Shown here piece by piece: positions 1-11,800 of a stretch of 64,000 nt of DNA (position 1 is its first letter; the number at the start of each line of letters is the position of its first letter). Position numbers and translations under genes: made by a program. Origin of the DNA: Gnetum montanum (Eukaryota > Streptophyta > Gnetopsida > Gnetales > Gnetaceae); the NCBI GenBank assembly GCA_015680685.1, contig MNCI01033529.1:1251121-1315120 (forward strand), written 5' to 3'. The notes beneath the pieces were generated by a model. That model did not search any database. It was given only the letters and a program-made list of their open reading frames with translations, and had not been told where the DNA came from.

Positions 1-233
1 CAAATTATGAATCTATCTATGAAATTCTCTAATTTTGACTCTTGTAAATTGTCTTGACTTAATAACTCTTGGAATGAGGAGGAGATGTTTTATTGTTCTT
101 ACAATTAAAATGGCTGGCCCTTGCACTTTCTCTTTGTCTTGAGTTTGTAAAAAAAGCTTGATATTGATTATTTGATTGCCTTTCTTTCAAAGTTTCTAGT
201 GTTCTAACCTATGCTACTAGTTTATTAATACTA
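1..233. other. No recognisable feature
   Basis: AT-rich sequence with no reading frame, LTR edge or repeat that I can match elsewhere in the window. Confidence 0.4.
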
Positions 234-350
234 ACATGGTGAAGAAATTGGTTTGAATTGCATTTATTATCATATTGAGTATTGAGTATTGTTAGAAAGA
301 GCTTGGAAAATATTTTGAATTTTTTCTCTTTGATTATAGTTGAAATTGTT
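234..350 (+). repeat. Repeat B, copy 1 (flank of G-0)
   Basis: About 115 bp, from 'aacatggtgaagaaattgg' to 'gattatagttga', matches 18962-19080 at roughly 80-85% by eye. The two copies sit just outside the two ends of the G-0 element in the same orientation. They are far too long to be a target-site duplication. They may be a duplicated host repeat or the trace of ectopic recombination. Confidence 0.6.
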
Positions 351-1916
351 GGATTTGCATATGAAATTGTAACTACCTATTATAACAGAAATTAAGACAA
401 GCGGGATACTATCTAAACCATTAGCTAGGAAAATAAGATAAAATGAGAAGAAAGGAACTTACAGGATTAAAACAAAACAGCCTTTAGCAAGCCATGCTTT
501 ATAAGAAATCTTCAATATGTCTTTTCCAAGTTTCTTTCCTTTTATCTTTCTAGAGTTCAATACTTCTCAAACCTTAACACATATCTTGAAGTGCCTAAGA
601 CTTATGCTAAACTAATATAACATAAGCATTACGTAAAGAAAACTGGCTCTCTTTTGTTTTTGCATTTTTTTTATTTTCAAGCCATTTAGGAGTCACAAAT
701 AGGAGATAGCTGTTTGGATGAAGGATAATAGTAGACTTGGATTTGCAATCAGCAACACTAGTAGGATGAGACAAAGAATCATCAAGATCAACCATTTTGA
801 GAGTTAAGTCATGTCCCAAAGATTAACCTTTAGATTTATTCCTCCCTCTAATAGATGTACATTTAATTGAAAATAAAATGTGTTGTATGGAGCTACTTGC
901 AACTTATGATTATCTCTAATAATAAAAGGATATTGATTGAAACCCAAGTAAAAAGTGGAATCATGAAAATTAGAAATACATATTTGCCTTCTTGCTGTAA
1001 TGACTTGAACACTTTCACAATGCTCAATGCTTACGGCCTTTCCAAGAACAACAATGAAACTAGAGCATCCATATATAGTTGCAAATTTGAGAGGTGCTAG
1101 TATGTAGATTATTCCACTATGGCAATTCAAAACCTTTACTAAAGATGCATCCATGTCAAAAGAGTGTTTCACTATTGATGCCTTATTACTTCAAAAAATG
1201 TCTTTCTCATCATCATAATAATTGTGGGTGGACCCATGATTGTGAAAAGTGAAAATGGGTTGCGTATGTTGCAATGGTCTCTATGTCTTTTAAACTTTCA
1301 AAATGGTGGAAATTGTTTGAAATTGTTATTACTTGTCTATTCCACTTGCTGCTAAAAGTAGAAATTTAGACCCAGGAAAATGTGGTTTTGTGGTTTCCTT
1401 ATGCAAGTTAAACCAAGAGAAGTATTTTCATGATAAATCACTACTATAATATTTTTTATCAAAAGAAAAAAAAAGAAAAAAAAACCCTCTCTAGTACTAT
1501 ATGCATCTCTTGCTTTTGAAATGCATAGAAATGAGATTTATTATGCAATGCAAATTCTTAAGTATTAACTTCAAATTTTTGTTTGCATCTTCTAAATTGC
1601 AACTGAACTTTGCTCTTATTAGTGCATACTTTAATGTTTTTTAATTTTATTTTTTTCCATCACGAAAGTACATTATTCCATATTGCATTTATTGGGGTGT
1701 TGCAATTCCAAAATAATTGTAACACAAGAACACCTCAAAATATATAGTCCATTGAGAACTTTGTAATTCAGTACTACCCATAATGCATTTATTTGTTGTA
1801 TCATTTTTAGATTCTTTATCATCTTCACCATCTTAAAACAACACAGAACATATGATAAATAGAATCCCCTTTTAGTCATAAAGTCTGCTCCATTAAATGG
1901 CCAAAATGTGCCAACA
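340..1916 (-). repeat. G-0 left (3') LTR, internally deleted
   Basis: From about 400 to 1916 this aligns with 17440-18961 throughout, for example 'gcaagccatgcttta' at 491 and 17535. Positions 359-395 instead match 16676-16715, so about 730 bp present in the right LTR are missing here. The upper edge at 1916 is clear because homology stops there. The lower edge near 340 is uncertain. Confidence 0.7.
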
Positions 1917-2286
1917 GTTATTAACCTCATTAGAACGCTTAAACAAATTTATGCAAGCCCCATTTTAAAAATACTAGCTAAATGTAACTATAACTAAGGC
2001 TTTTTATTGAACCTTTTTATAGTCAAAAATAGTAAATATTTTTGGAGGACAATTTCCATTCAATGTAAGGTTCAGTGATATAAAAACTTCATTCCGAAAA
2101 AAAAAAACTATACAAGTGAAGCCATAGTATAAGCTACTTAATAGAAGGGAAGAGAGTGGTCAAAGTGACCCTCTTAGGAATCCTCTCTTCTTGGATTTTA
2201 TCATACTCAATTTTTGATGTAACCCAAGCTTTCTTCTCTTTTTCTTGTTTTATTAGTGTTCCCACTTCTTCAACTCCCATGTTATT
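1917..2286 (-). pseudogene. G-0 3' interior between C1 and the 3' LTR
   Basis: This completes the G-0 interior on the left of the C1 insertion. On the minus strand, 2286-2160 stays open for about 42 codons and is rich in Lys and Glu, but I do not recognise it. The last bases before the LTR form only a weak purine tract. No integrase motif is visible. Confidence 0.4.
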
Positions 2287-2556
2287 TGTGGAAATCTAGA
2301 TCAATTTTTAAGGTTTGTTTACAACTGTAATTCTTAGTGGTAGTTTCCCAATTTAATGGGATTTGTTGTCATCACAAATATAGCTTTTTTTGGTAAATTT
2401 CCTAATTTTATGGTGATTTTTTTCTCCCCATAATCAGGGATTTCTAATTATTCCTTCTAAAAATAGTGTCCATATTCGTGTATAAAAAGGGCTCATTCTA
2501 ACACTCAAAAATCAGGGAATAAAAATTTAGTTTCTCTACTTTTTTGAATAACTACA
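2287..2556 (+). repeat. C1 5' LTR
   Basis: TGTGGAAATC...ACTACA, 270 bp, matching 7150-7419 with scattered substitutions. A TATA-like 'gtataaaaagg' near 2480 is conserved in both LTRs and probably marks the promoter. Confidence 0.92.
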
Positions 2557-2570
2557 TAGTATTAGAGTAT
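2557..2570 (+). other. C1 primer-binding site (degraded)
   Basis: TAGTATTAGAGTAT lies directly after the LTR. It differs from the usual Copia initiator-Met site TGGTATCAGAGC by G-to-A and C-to-T changes, as expected from decay of methylated cytosines. Confidence 0.8.
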
Positions 2571-2813
2571 TTCCTAAAAAATTCTATTCTCAACCATTCA
2601 GTCCTCTCCTATTCAGCTCTCTTTCATTCATCTCATTTTCTTCTCCTTTAGTGATGGTGAATTTTTCCTTCTCACCAACAACATCAAACCTATGCTCATC
2701 GCCAGGGACGTTAAATTTTCTTTCCCTCTCTCTTCCAATGAAAGTAGATGTTAGCTCTCATTCTCCTATGATAGTGGTTTTTTTCTTGCCTTGTTATATC
2801 CTATTCCATCCTC

Positions 2814-3790
2814 ATGGCTACATTCATAATAGCATCAAATGTCACCTCCACTCATAATGGCAACCTAATTCTAAGCACTTATGATGGTTCAGAAAATTTT
2901 GCTATCCTCATCATGGGTCACAAGCTAAATGGATAGAATTATCTTCAATGGTCCCATTCAGTTATGATGTTCATATGTGGCAAGGGAAAAGATGACTATC
3001 TCACTGGAGTAGCTACTCAATAGACAAAGAAAGATCCAAAGTACCAGAGTTGGAAGGTTGAAAATAACATGGTTATGTCTTGGTTGATCAACTCGATGAA
3101 AAATGACATCAGAGAAGATTTCATGCTCTATGAAAGTCCAAGAGATCTAGGAGAATGCAAGAGAAAGCTACTTTGATAAAGAAGACATCGTGGAGGTGTT
3201 TGAGATAGAAGGGATTCTTCATGACTTATGCCAAGGAGACTTGTCTGTTACTCAATATTTCAGTTAGTTAAATCGATATTGGAAACAATTAGATATATTT
3301 GAGATGATAAAATGGGATTGTCCAAATGATTCCAACTGGAATAAAAATATCATTGAAAAGAAACAGATTTACAAGTTTCCTCTAGGTTTAAACAAAAACC
3401 TAGACAAAGTTCGTGGGCATGTTTTAGCAATCAAACCACTACCAAGTCTCTATGAGGTTGCCTCTAAAGTATGATGACAAGAAAGCAGGAAGAAATTTAT
3501 GCTACATTTAAACCATCCAACCAACAAAGGTTTGAATTTAGTTGCACAAGGTTCCAATTCCCAAACAAAGAAAGGGTGGCCCTAGTGTGATCATTATCAG
3601 AAGCCTATTAATACTAGAGAAACTTGCTAGCAAAGCCATGGGAGACCTATTGATTGGAAACCATCATGCTTCTGATCTAAGAAAGAAAGCAAGGGTAATA
3701 GTGTAGCAATGGAAGAAAGGCCTCAATCTCCTTCAAAATCATTAGGACACCCCTTTAGTAAGGAAAAAATGGAAGTACTGTAGAAGTTGT
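2814..3790 (+). pseudogene. C1 gag remnant
   Basis: The likely start is the ATG at 2814. The frame reads through a Copia-type gag segment with LNG-stop-NYLQWSHSV and GKGKDDYLTG, then WKVENNMVMSWLINSM. Stops interrupt it at the NG*NY position and after GVATQ, and more follow after 3150. A nearby 68-codon ORF at 2651-2857 is in another frame and is probably not gag. I see no convincing zinc knuckle. Confidence 0.75.
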
Positions 3791-3818
3791 TCACTTAGCA
3801 AATGCATGGCACTTCTAA

Positions 3819-4106
3819 TTGGCTCAAAAAGGTAACTTTCTTAATGCTCTAAAATTTCAAAAGGATGATAAGTTAAGCACTTGGATTGTTGACTCCATAG
3901 TATCAGATCACATGATTGAAGATTCTACAATTGTCCAAGACTACACACCATGCACTAAGAAGCATACTATTCGTATTATCAATGGTTCTCTATCTAAGGT
4001 ATTCGGTATAGGTTCTGTTGTATTACCTAGGGGGTTAACCCTCAAATCCATTCTCTTAGTCCCTAACTTAACTTCCAATTTGTTATCCATTGGTAAACTC
4101 ACATAG
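3819..4106 (+). pseudogene. C1 protease remnant
   Basis: The frame holds WIVDSIVSDHMI, which corresponds to the Copia aspartic protease signature WIxDSGASxHM with the Gly-Ala of the active site lost (DSG to DSI). The C-terminal signature VPNLTSNLLSIGKL is well kept. The enzyme would normally cut the Gag-Pol polyprotein; the altered active site makes it inactive. Confidence 0.85.
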
Positions 4107-4289
4107 GATATGAATTCTATTGCTAAATTTCTTCCCAATCATTATGTTTTCTAGGATTTGACTTTGGGATAGATGATTGGCAGTGCTGAGATGTGTGTGG
4201 GACTCTATATCTTCAGAGAAGGTAACCAACTTGAGAGACAATCTCCACATACAGTCAATGAGAAATAATATTTTTTTGTATTTAAGTCA

Positions 4290-5010
4290 AATAAGGAAAA
4301 TGAAATTCTACTATGGCATTATACACTAGGTCATCCTAGTTTCTTGTATCTCAAAATAATTTTTCCATCATTATTCAATAAAAATTTAGATGTTCTTCAT
4401 TGTGAAATTTGTCAGCTTTCAAAACATGTTCGTAACTCTTCTCCAATACAACCATACAAAGAATATCATCCCTTTTCTATGATTCATAGTGATGCTTTGG
4501 GTTCATCAAAAATAAAGAATGTGACAAGGGCAAGATGGTTTGTATCCTTTGTTGATGATCATACAAGAGTCACTTGGATATTTCTAATGAAGGAAAAATT
4601 TGAAGTTAGCAAAATCTTTAAAAAGTTCATGAACATGATTTAGACACAATTTAAAACAAAAATCCAAATCTTGAGAACCAACAAAGAAAAAGAATATTTT
4701 AACTCTATTCTTGGGAATTTTCTATTTAAAGAGGGAATTTTCCATCAAAGATCTTGTATCGATACCCCACAACAAAATGGGATAGCTAAAAGGAAATACA
4801 GGCATTTATTGGAAGTTGCTCAAGCCATCCTACTTTCCTCTCAAGTTCAAAATTTATTTTGGGGAGAAGCAGTTCTTATTGTTGCATATCTCATCAATCG
4901 AATGCCATCACGATTCTTAAATTCCACAATCCTTGTCAAGTCATTTTGAAAGCTTTTCTAACAACCTGACTCATCTCATTAATCCCTTTCAAAGTATTTG
5001 GTTGTACAAT
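4290..5010 (+). pseudogene. C1 GAG-pre-integrase and integrase remnant
   Basis: The zinc-binding leader reads LWHYTLGHPS and CEICQLSKH. The catalytic core follows with HSDALGSSK (first Asp kept) and FVDDHTRVTWIF. The second Asp site reads RTNKEKEYF (Asp to Asn), and the Glu site reads NGIAKRKYR (Glu to Lys), so two of the three acidic catalytic residues are gone. An in-frame stop lies at about 4640 and the frame closes at 4949. Confidence 0.85.
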
Positions 5011-5410
5011 TTTTGTTCATATTCCCCAATAATTTTGTAGCAAACTTGATCCCAAGGCCACCAAATGTGTCTTCCTAGGATATTCACCAAATCAAAAGGC
5101 GTATAAGTGCTACTATCCTAGTACAAAATGATTTTACCACTCAATGGATGTCACATTCATGGAAACATAGCCTTATTATCTCAAAACTGACACTCACAGG
5201 GAGAGTAAAAATTAGGAATATATTTTTTGGAATCTAAAACCAAATCCTTCTTTTGTAAAGACACTCACTCAATCCAACCTAAGGCCAAATCTCAGTCCAC
5301 TAATGAGTCCTCATGAGACTATAAACAAAGGGCTAATTATGTACTTAAGAAGGAAACCAACTCAAAAGGATATGGAAGAATAATTCTACCCAAGCATTGT
5401 TCATGAAAAT

Positions 5411-6445
5411 GTGTCAGATTCAATCCAAAATGACTCACATCTAGGTAATACTAATTCAATTCCTAATTCTGATGAACTTTTGGATTTACCAATCACATTA
5501 AGAAAAGGGGTAACGTCATCTACAAAACACCCAATACAAAACTTTGTTTCTTACAAAAAGTTATCACCTGGATATCATGCATTTACTATGAGTCTTATAG
5601 ATATTCAAATTCCTAGTAATATTCAAGAGGCTGTTCAAAGACCAGAGTGGAAATCAATGGTGGATGATGAAATCAATGCTCTAATGAAGAATGGAACGTG
5701 GGATTTAGTCAAGCTACCAAAAGAAAAAAATACTGTCAGAAGTAAATGGATCTTCATAATTAAATACAAGGTAGATGGAAGTATTGAAAGACACAAAGCT
5801 TGCCTTATGGCCAAGGGCTTTACAAAATCTTATGGAATTGATTACGAGGAAACTTTCACAGTAGTTGTCAAATTAAATACCATCTGAGTCCTTCTATCCT
5901 TTGCTGCTAATCTTTATTGGCCTCTACACCAATTGGATGTCAAAAATGCATTCTTGAATGGAGATCTTGAAGAGAAATTTTACATGGACATTCCACTAGG
6001 TATCAAGTCTATAGAAAATGTCAACTAAGTATGCAAACTAAAAAAATCTCTTTATGATCTTAAACAATCTCCACATGCATGGTTTGATCAATTTGCAAAG
6101 ACTATAAAGAGACACGACTATTCACAATGCCAAACAGATCATACTATCTTTGTCAAGCACTCTTCTGAAGGTAGAACATCCATCATTATTGCCTATGTTG
6201 ATCATTGTGATTGGGAATGATGAAAGAGAAATAGCCAACTTGAAGAACTTCCTTGCACAAGAATTTGAGATTAAGGACTTGGAACATCTTAGATATTTCT
6301 TTGGAATGGAACTAGGAAGATCAAAAATGGGAATTTTAGTCTCACAACATAAATATGTTCTACACTTACTCAAGGAAATTGGAATGCTTGGATGTAAACC
6401 AACTAACATTCTAATAGACAACAAGTCAGATTTAGATGAATAAGG
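5411..6445 (+). pseudogene. C1 reverse transcriptase remnant
   Basis: The frame from 5411 holds WKSMVDDEINALMKNGTWDL and KWIFIIKYKVDGSIERHKA, the Copia RT entry region. It stops at 5887, followed by LHQLDVKNAFLNGDL in the same region. The catalytic YVDD site near 6193-6205 is broken: 'tatgttgatcattgtgat' has lost two bases, so the reading changes after YVD. The next frame (6150-6443) carries LEHLRYFFGMELGRSK and the thumb region. Confidence 0.88.
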
Positions 6446-6452
6446 TCCACTA

Positions 6453-7110
6453 GTGGACAAAGGGAGGTATCAGAGGCTTGTTGAAAAACTTCTTTATCTT
6501 TCTCATACTAGACCTGATATTGCTTTCTCAGTTAGTATTGTTAGTCAATTCATGAACAACCCAACTAAAGAACACATGAGCAAATTTTTTCAAATTCTAA
6601 GGTATCTAAAAGGTGACCTTGGTGAAGGTATTTACTTCAAGAAGACCTTAAGTAGCAATATCAAGATATTTACAGATGCTAACAAGGTAGGCTCCAAGAC
6701 TGATAGAAGATCAACATTAGGATACTGTACCTTTATCTTTGGAAATCTCATCACTTGGAGGAGCAAGGAACAATCTGTAGTAGCCCATAGCAACATTGAG
6801 GTAGAATTCAAAGCTATGGTGCAAGGGATATATGAAGGAATATGGCTAAAGAGACTATTGTATGAGCTCAAAATCCAAATTATAGATTCCATCAGATTAT
6901 TGTGCAACAATCAAGTAGCTATTAGCATAGCAAAGAACCTAGTACATCATGATCGAAAAAAGCATGTGGAGATAGATAGCTAACATCTTACCATCAAAGA
7001 AAATATAGAAGAGGGGATGATCTCAATTGATTATGTTCCTATCACAAATCAAATAGTTGACATCCTAACCAAGGCTCTTCCTAGAACTACCTTTGGAGAA
7101 CTTTGATCCA
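6453..7110 (+). pseudogene. C1 RNase H remnant
   Basis: A long open stretch begins with YLSHTRPDIAFSVSIVSQFM and continues to RYLKGDLGEGIYF, TDANKVGSKTDRRSTLGYC and KHVEIDS. It covers the connection and RNase H domains of Copia Pol and normally degrades the RNA strand of the hybrid. It stops at 6981; a short tail up to the PPT can be followed to about 7110. Confidence 0.88.
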
Positions 7111-7138
7111 AGCTTGGTCATAACATCTACAACCCAAC

Positions 7139-7149
7139 TTGAGGGGGAG
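7139..7149 (+). other. C1 polypurine tract
   Basis: TTGAGGGGGAG directly precedes the 3' LTR start and primes plus-strand synthesis in this class of element. Confidence 0.9.
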
Positions 7150-7419
7150 TGTGAAAATCCAGATCAATTTTTAAGGGTTTTTTACAACTGTAATTCTTAG
7201 TGGTAGTTTCCTAATTTAATGGAATTTTTTGTCATCCAAGATCTAGCTTTTTTTGGCAAATTTCTTGAGTTTATGGTGATTTATTTTTCTCCATAATAAG
7301 GAATTTCTGATTATTCCTTCTAAAAATAGTGTTCATATTCATGTATAAAAAGGGCTCATTATAAAATTCAAAAATTAGGGAATAAAAATTCAATTTCTCT
7401 ACTTATCTAAATGACTACA
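7150..7419 (+). repeat. C1 3' LTR
   Basis: TGTGAAAATCC...ACTACA, 270 bp, the same length as the 5' LTR. It is followed by ttatc, the partner of ttatt before the 5' LTR. Confidence 0.92.
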
Positions 7420-8236
7420 TTATCCTTTGCAGCATTATTTTTGGAAATTATCTCCTATTTTTCAATTAGCTTCTCTATTTTAATTTCAATACTTAAAAGC
7501 TTTATCTTCAGCCTTGTTGTTAGTGCAAGAAAAATGTATAGGAACTATCTTTTAGATTTCTGTGGAATCATCGTTTACTAAAACTACTCTAGCTTCTACA
7601 CCTCCGAAGTTACAAGAATCATCAAAGTATAATTCCCACTTGCTCTTATCTTGAGATCTATCATTTTCCAAGTTATAAACTTCTTGAAGTATGCAAATTT
7701 TGCAATCAAAAGAGCTTGTTTCATCAAATTTATTCTTCCCATTTGAAGTAATGTTTTCAATTATCAAAGGTTCACTATATATGTATATTTGATTTGGTTC
7801 CTCTTTCCAAGGTAGCCACATATGTGAGTAATCTGTTGATATGTAAACTAAGAAATTTTTGGTCCAACTTCTACTTAACAAAAGGCTATATGAATATGGT
7901 ATGTTTTCCACTTGAATAGTTACTCTACTTTTTATATAGGGTTTAGTAGCACTTTCTAATAGAACATTGGGCAGTTGACTCTACAATCTTAACTTTACTT
8001 TTGTCTACTTGAAAAATTTTTCTATTGGATTTTTAAGGAATCAAACCAAGCTTTTTGCATATAGATAATGGCATAATGGTAGATGTAGCTCTAGAATTAG
8101 CCAAATAGTTGTGTAGATATTTGTCCTTTTACTTCATTGTGAAAAGAAAAGGAGGAGCTTTTTTATCAAGAGTACAATCATAGCTAGTTTTTTTGTCTTA
8201 TCAATGTTAGACACATAGCTTAACTCTGACTCTCCA
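7420..8236 (-). pseudogene. G-0 protease and RNase H-like remnant
   Basis: Read on the minus strand, a pepsin-like protease segment comes first near 8120-8010 (NSRATSTIMPLSICKKLG, where the family has DSGA). It is followed at 7911-7552 by a 119-codon frame with LLLSRSW and then WELYFDDSCNFGGVEARVV. After one stop comes SCTNNKAEDKAF, the pattern of an extra RNase H of Ty3/Gypsy elements. The RNase H-like domain directly follows the protease, with no RT between. C1 splits the region at 7420 and the LARD-like element at 8236. Confidence 0.75.
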
Positions 8237-8818
8237 TGTTACAATGTTGGCCCGATGTTGTTTGGAACCCCAAGAAATTCACTAAGATCCAATGGATCTA
8301 GGGTGGAAGACCTATGGAATATGCCTCTAACAAGCAAGCATCCCAAGAAAGAGTGCAAGTAGCAACATAGCTTCTTAATACATGTATGGGAATGCACCTC
8401 AAGGAGGATAACTAACTCCAAATGAGAACCATGCAAACAAGCACACAAGAAACCCTATAGAAAACATCAATGGAAGGGGAAATGATACATCTACAACGGA
8501 TGGTGCCTCACCTCTAGATCCCTCATGATCTAGTACAAGGTGTGGCTTGGAACCCCTCAAAAACTATCCAACCCTAGCTACCTACATATCTACGACCATC
8601 ATAGAATCAGGGTCATGTAGTTCTCCATGTGAGGGTAGTATGAAGAGAATTTAGAGAGAGTTGCATCAGGAGGGTGTCCTATTGCTAACTTGGTACTGCT
8701 AAGCCAAGATGGATTTTTCTAACACTTGAGAGCCACCCAACGGCACCTCAGAGTGTTCCATGATACCCAAACCATGAGGAGAGCCTAGGAGAACCACCAC
8801 CCTAGGACATCTCTCACA
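8237..8818 (-). repeat. LARD-like 3' LTR
   Basis: The + strand edge starts TGTTACAATG and ends TCTCTCACA, so the minus-strand LTR begins TGTGAGAGATG and ends TAACA. It matches 14229-14810 along its whole length. Confidence 0.9.
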
Positions 8819-11800
8819 ATCCTCCCCTACAAGAAAGAAGCAACGTCCTTGGAGCAAAGCTTAGGATGACTTCGAGAGTACACTTTAAGTATGGGTTTCG
8901 AACTCCATCAACTTCGAGGAATCCTCCAACTCAACTAACATCAAGCTTGAAAGAAGATACCAAACCCAGCACCTGATACATCCTTCCATCTAATGCCTTG
9001 CATGAAATGCAAAGGGCACTTGTAGGAGTTCCCAAAGACTTTCCCAACTCTATGACAAGTAGAAGTAGTCCAACCCAAAGGGCCAACATCTCTAAGGCAT
9101 CCCTTAGATCCATTTCTTATGAGGTCTAGAGACTTACCTTTTTGTGTAGACCCATACCTATGCAAGAAGATAGCTCTTCTTCCACAAGTCCAGCCAAGTT
9201 CCTTTGTGAATTGCATCTCAGTACCCATTGAACTTGAGGGCTCACAAGGGCCACTACCCATGGTGATGGACTTGGGAACATAAAATTGAAAGGGAGAACA
9301 TGCACCGAAATCACCATGTCTCTGTAAGTAACTCATGCTTGCCAAAACTCCACATTCTGCTACTCACATCTAGACCCATGGGGTCTCACTAGTGTAACCA
9401 TCTAAGCACAAAATCCATGCATATGTATCATGAACATTTTTTCCCATCATGTCTATTTAGGCTAGTATGAATGGAGTCGAGCATGTTCTCCCTTCAAAAC
9501 AAGGTACAAGGGCATATCTTTTGATCTTAACCTTGCCATTCACATACACACCAACATTGCATTCCTCATTTCACCATCCAACTTTATTCCATTTTTGTAG
9601 CCAAAAGAGAAGATCCAAAATTTGTTTGGAAGGCTTTCCTAGGAGGCTACCATAGCATCCAAACCCAATCTATCATCAACACCCTTTGTGATTGTTCAAC
9701 ATTGAGTATGCCTACTTGAATGTTACGACAAATGGAGGATATGTTGGGTATCGAACCCCAAGACTATCCTCCATAGACAAGTCTCATCTAAACCACTATC
9801 ACATCATTGCTTGCAACCATAATGTCCCATTCATGGAAAAGGTTTAATCGCACTTGCAACTTACAAGCTATCCTTCCCACTTTGAGATATGGAAAAAGCA
9901 CCATTTTCTAAGCACATGGTCTAGGAAAGAATATAGAGTCACTTCTGAGGGTAACCATGATCATGAATTCTCCAAGGAACATCTAGGTTCCCAAAATTTG
10001 AATTTTCTTGCCATGTCAGGAATGACCGTGACTCCTGATCAACACCTTTCATTAGATTTTTGAACTTGAAGGAAGGATCCTCTTTGGGAGGTTTCTTCCA
10101 TAGGAAAGTATAGCAGCCTAGTTGCACCTTACCCATGACACACACCAACGTAGTCCACATAGCCAATAGAACTGTATCGTCAAACATTTACCAATTGAGG
10201 GAAGACATGGATTTACAAGTCTTGCCTAGATTCGATTCCAACTTAAGAATAACTCAAGAAGTGAAAGAGTTCATCCCCTAAAAATTATCAAGAGGGATTT
10301 TTGTTTCATTTTGGAAGGTCTAGATTTTTTGTTTCATGCATCCTAGTCCAACTTGTTTACAACAATTGTGGTGCACAAGGCTACACCACTACCTATTATG
10401 ATTTGGTCCAAACAACAAATGCAAGTCAACAAGAACTTTTTTCCCATAATAGGACTAGGTCCTCAAGATATTTTTACAAAGAATGGGCTTCACCAACGTG
10501 AACTACAAACTCTAAACAATACATGATTCATCCCTAAAGGATTTACAATAAGGGTGGTCTACTAGAGAACCCCAACAAGGAAGTTCCTTTGGAGCCCCAA
10601 AAGCTGAGAGAGAGTACATAAGATCATGCCTTGCGTACAATAAGGGAGATATATACATTTAGGCTACATCAAAAACATGGCCTCACAAAGGAGGTTCCAT
10701 TAATTTCACTAGGGTAACAACATTCTATCTCTAAAAACAAGTCCCAAGTGTTCACGAACATGGGACCACTGCTAGGAACAAGTCCCAAACATCAACTACT
10801 TCTAGATCACAACTAGGGAACAACTATCTCGATACCACCTACCTTATTATTTTAGGAACTGAAGATCACATCCATCAGAATGAAGAATGACCCCTCATAG
10901 GATTAGAAAATCACCAAGTAATATAGTACTCAGCCCTACTATCCCACAAGAGAGGTTAGGACACTAACATGAATTAACAATATACCAAAGAAATGGGAAA
11001 ATACATTAGGGAGAGATAGTGTGATACATTAGTGTATACAAGGAACAGGGTACATGGAGGAGATTTGGCAAGACACCATAGCCTACTAGGCATAATGAGT
11101 CCCAAGTCATGAAATCAGACCATAGTCAACAAAAGCACCAATAAGTCCCAAGCCATGAGAGCACATCATAGTCCTCAGAAGCACCACAAGCAACCAATCA
11201 CAAGAGCACACCATCATCCATGAAGCACCAGATGTCCCCAATCATGAGAGCATAGGCTAAAGTGTTTTCAAGCACATCCAAGCCCACCAAGCAAGGCCAC
11301 CAAGAGAACTCACAATTTCTATAACTATAACATCATTTATTCAAGGATGGACCACCATCCCAATGTTTACAAAACTACTCCACAATAACATCCAAACATG
11401 GAAGAGAGAGTTTAGGTGCCAATACCTAGAACTTAACTCTACTCCACAGCTAGACATTGCAGCATCACCTTGATTTGAATTTTAGTCTACCATTGAAATT
11501 CACATGGCCACCGTGAACCACCTGCTATCAAGATGAAGCACATCAAACCAATTTGTTTTTATTTCAAGCTACATACCACCATCGATCACCTATGGATAAG
11601 ATTTCTACCAGTCTAGGAAGCCAAGGGGAAGTGTTTCCAAGACTTTTCTTGTCTCAAGAGCATTCACCAAAGGACACACCATCAAGGCATGCCAATATCA
11701 CCAAGAAAACAAGGCACAAGTTCAAGAACACCTTGGGCAAGAACATGCCCTAGCCTACTCATTACAACATCATATCTAAACAAAGAGAATTTTCCATGGG

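Larger units (their letters stand above)
2287..7419 (+). mobile_element. C1: degraded Copia retrotransposon nested in G-0
   Basis: Two 270-bp direct repeats (2287-2556 and 7150-7419) start with TGTG and end with CTACA. They enclose gag, protease, integrase, RT and RNase H remnants in Copia order. A tRNA-Met type primer site follows the 5' LTR and a strong polypurine tract precedes the 3' LTR. Flanking pentamers are ttatt (2282-2286) and ttatc (7420-7424), a target duplication with one transition. Every coding domain has stops or frameshifts, so the element cannot move by itself. It inserted into the RNase H-like region of G-0. Confidence 0.93.

Noticed and set aside
2557-2570. tRNA gene fragment
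   Set aside because: It is short, directly follows an LTR and matches a primer-binding site; no cloverleaf can be formed around it.
8941-9345. 134-codon minus-strand frame as a gene of the LARD-like element
   Set aside because: No domain, no similar second copy in the window and overlapping frames of similar length; kept only as non-coding interior.
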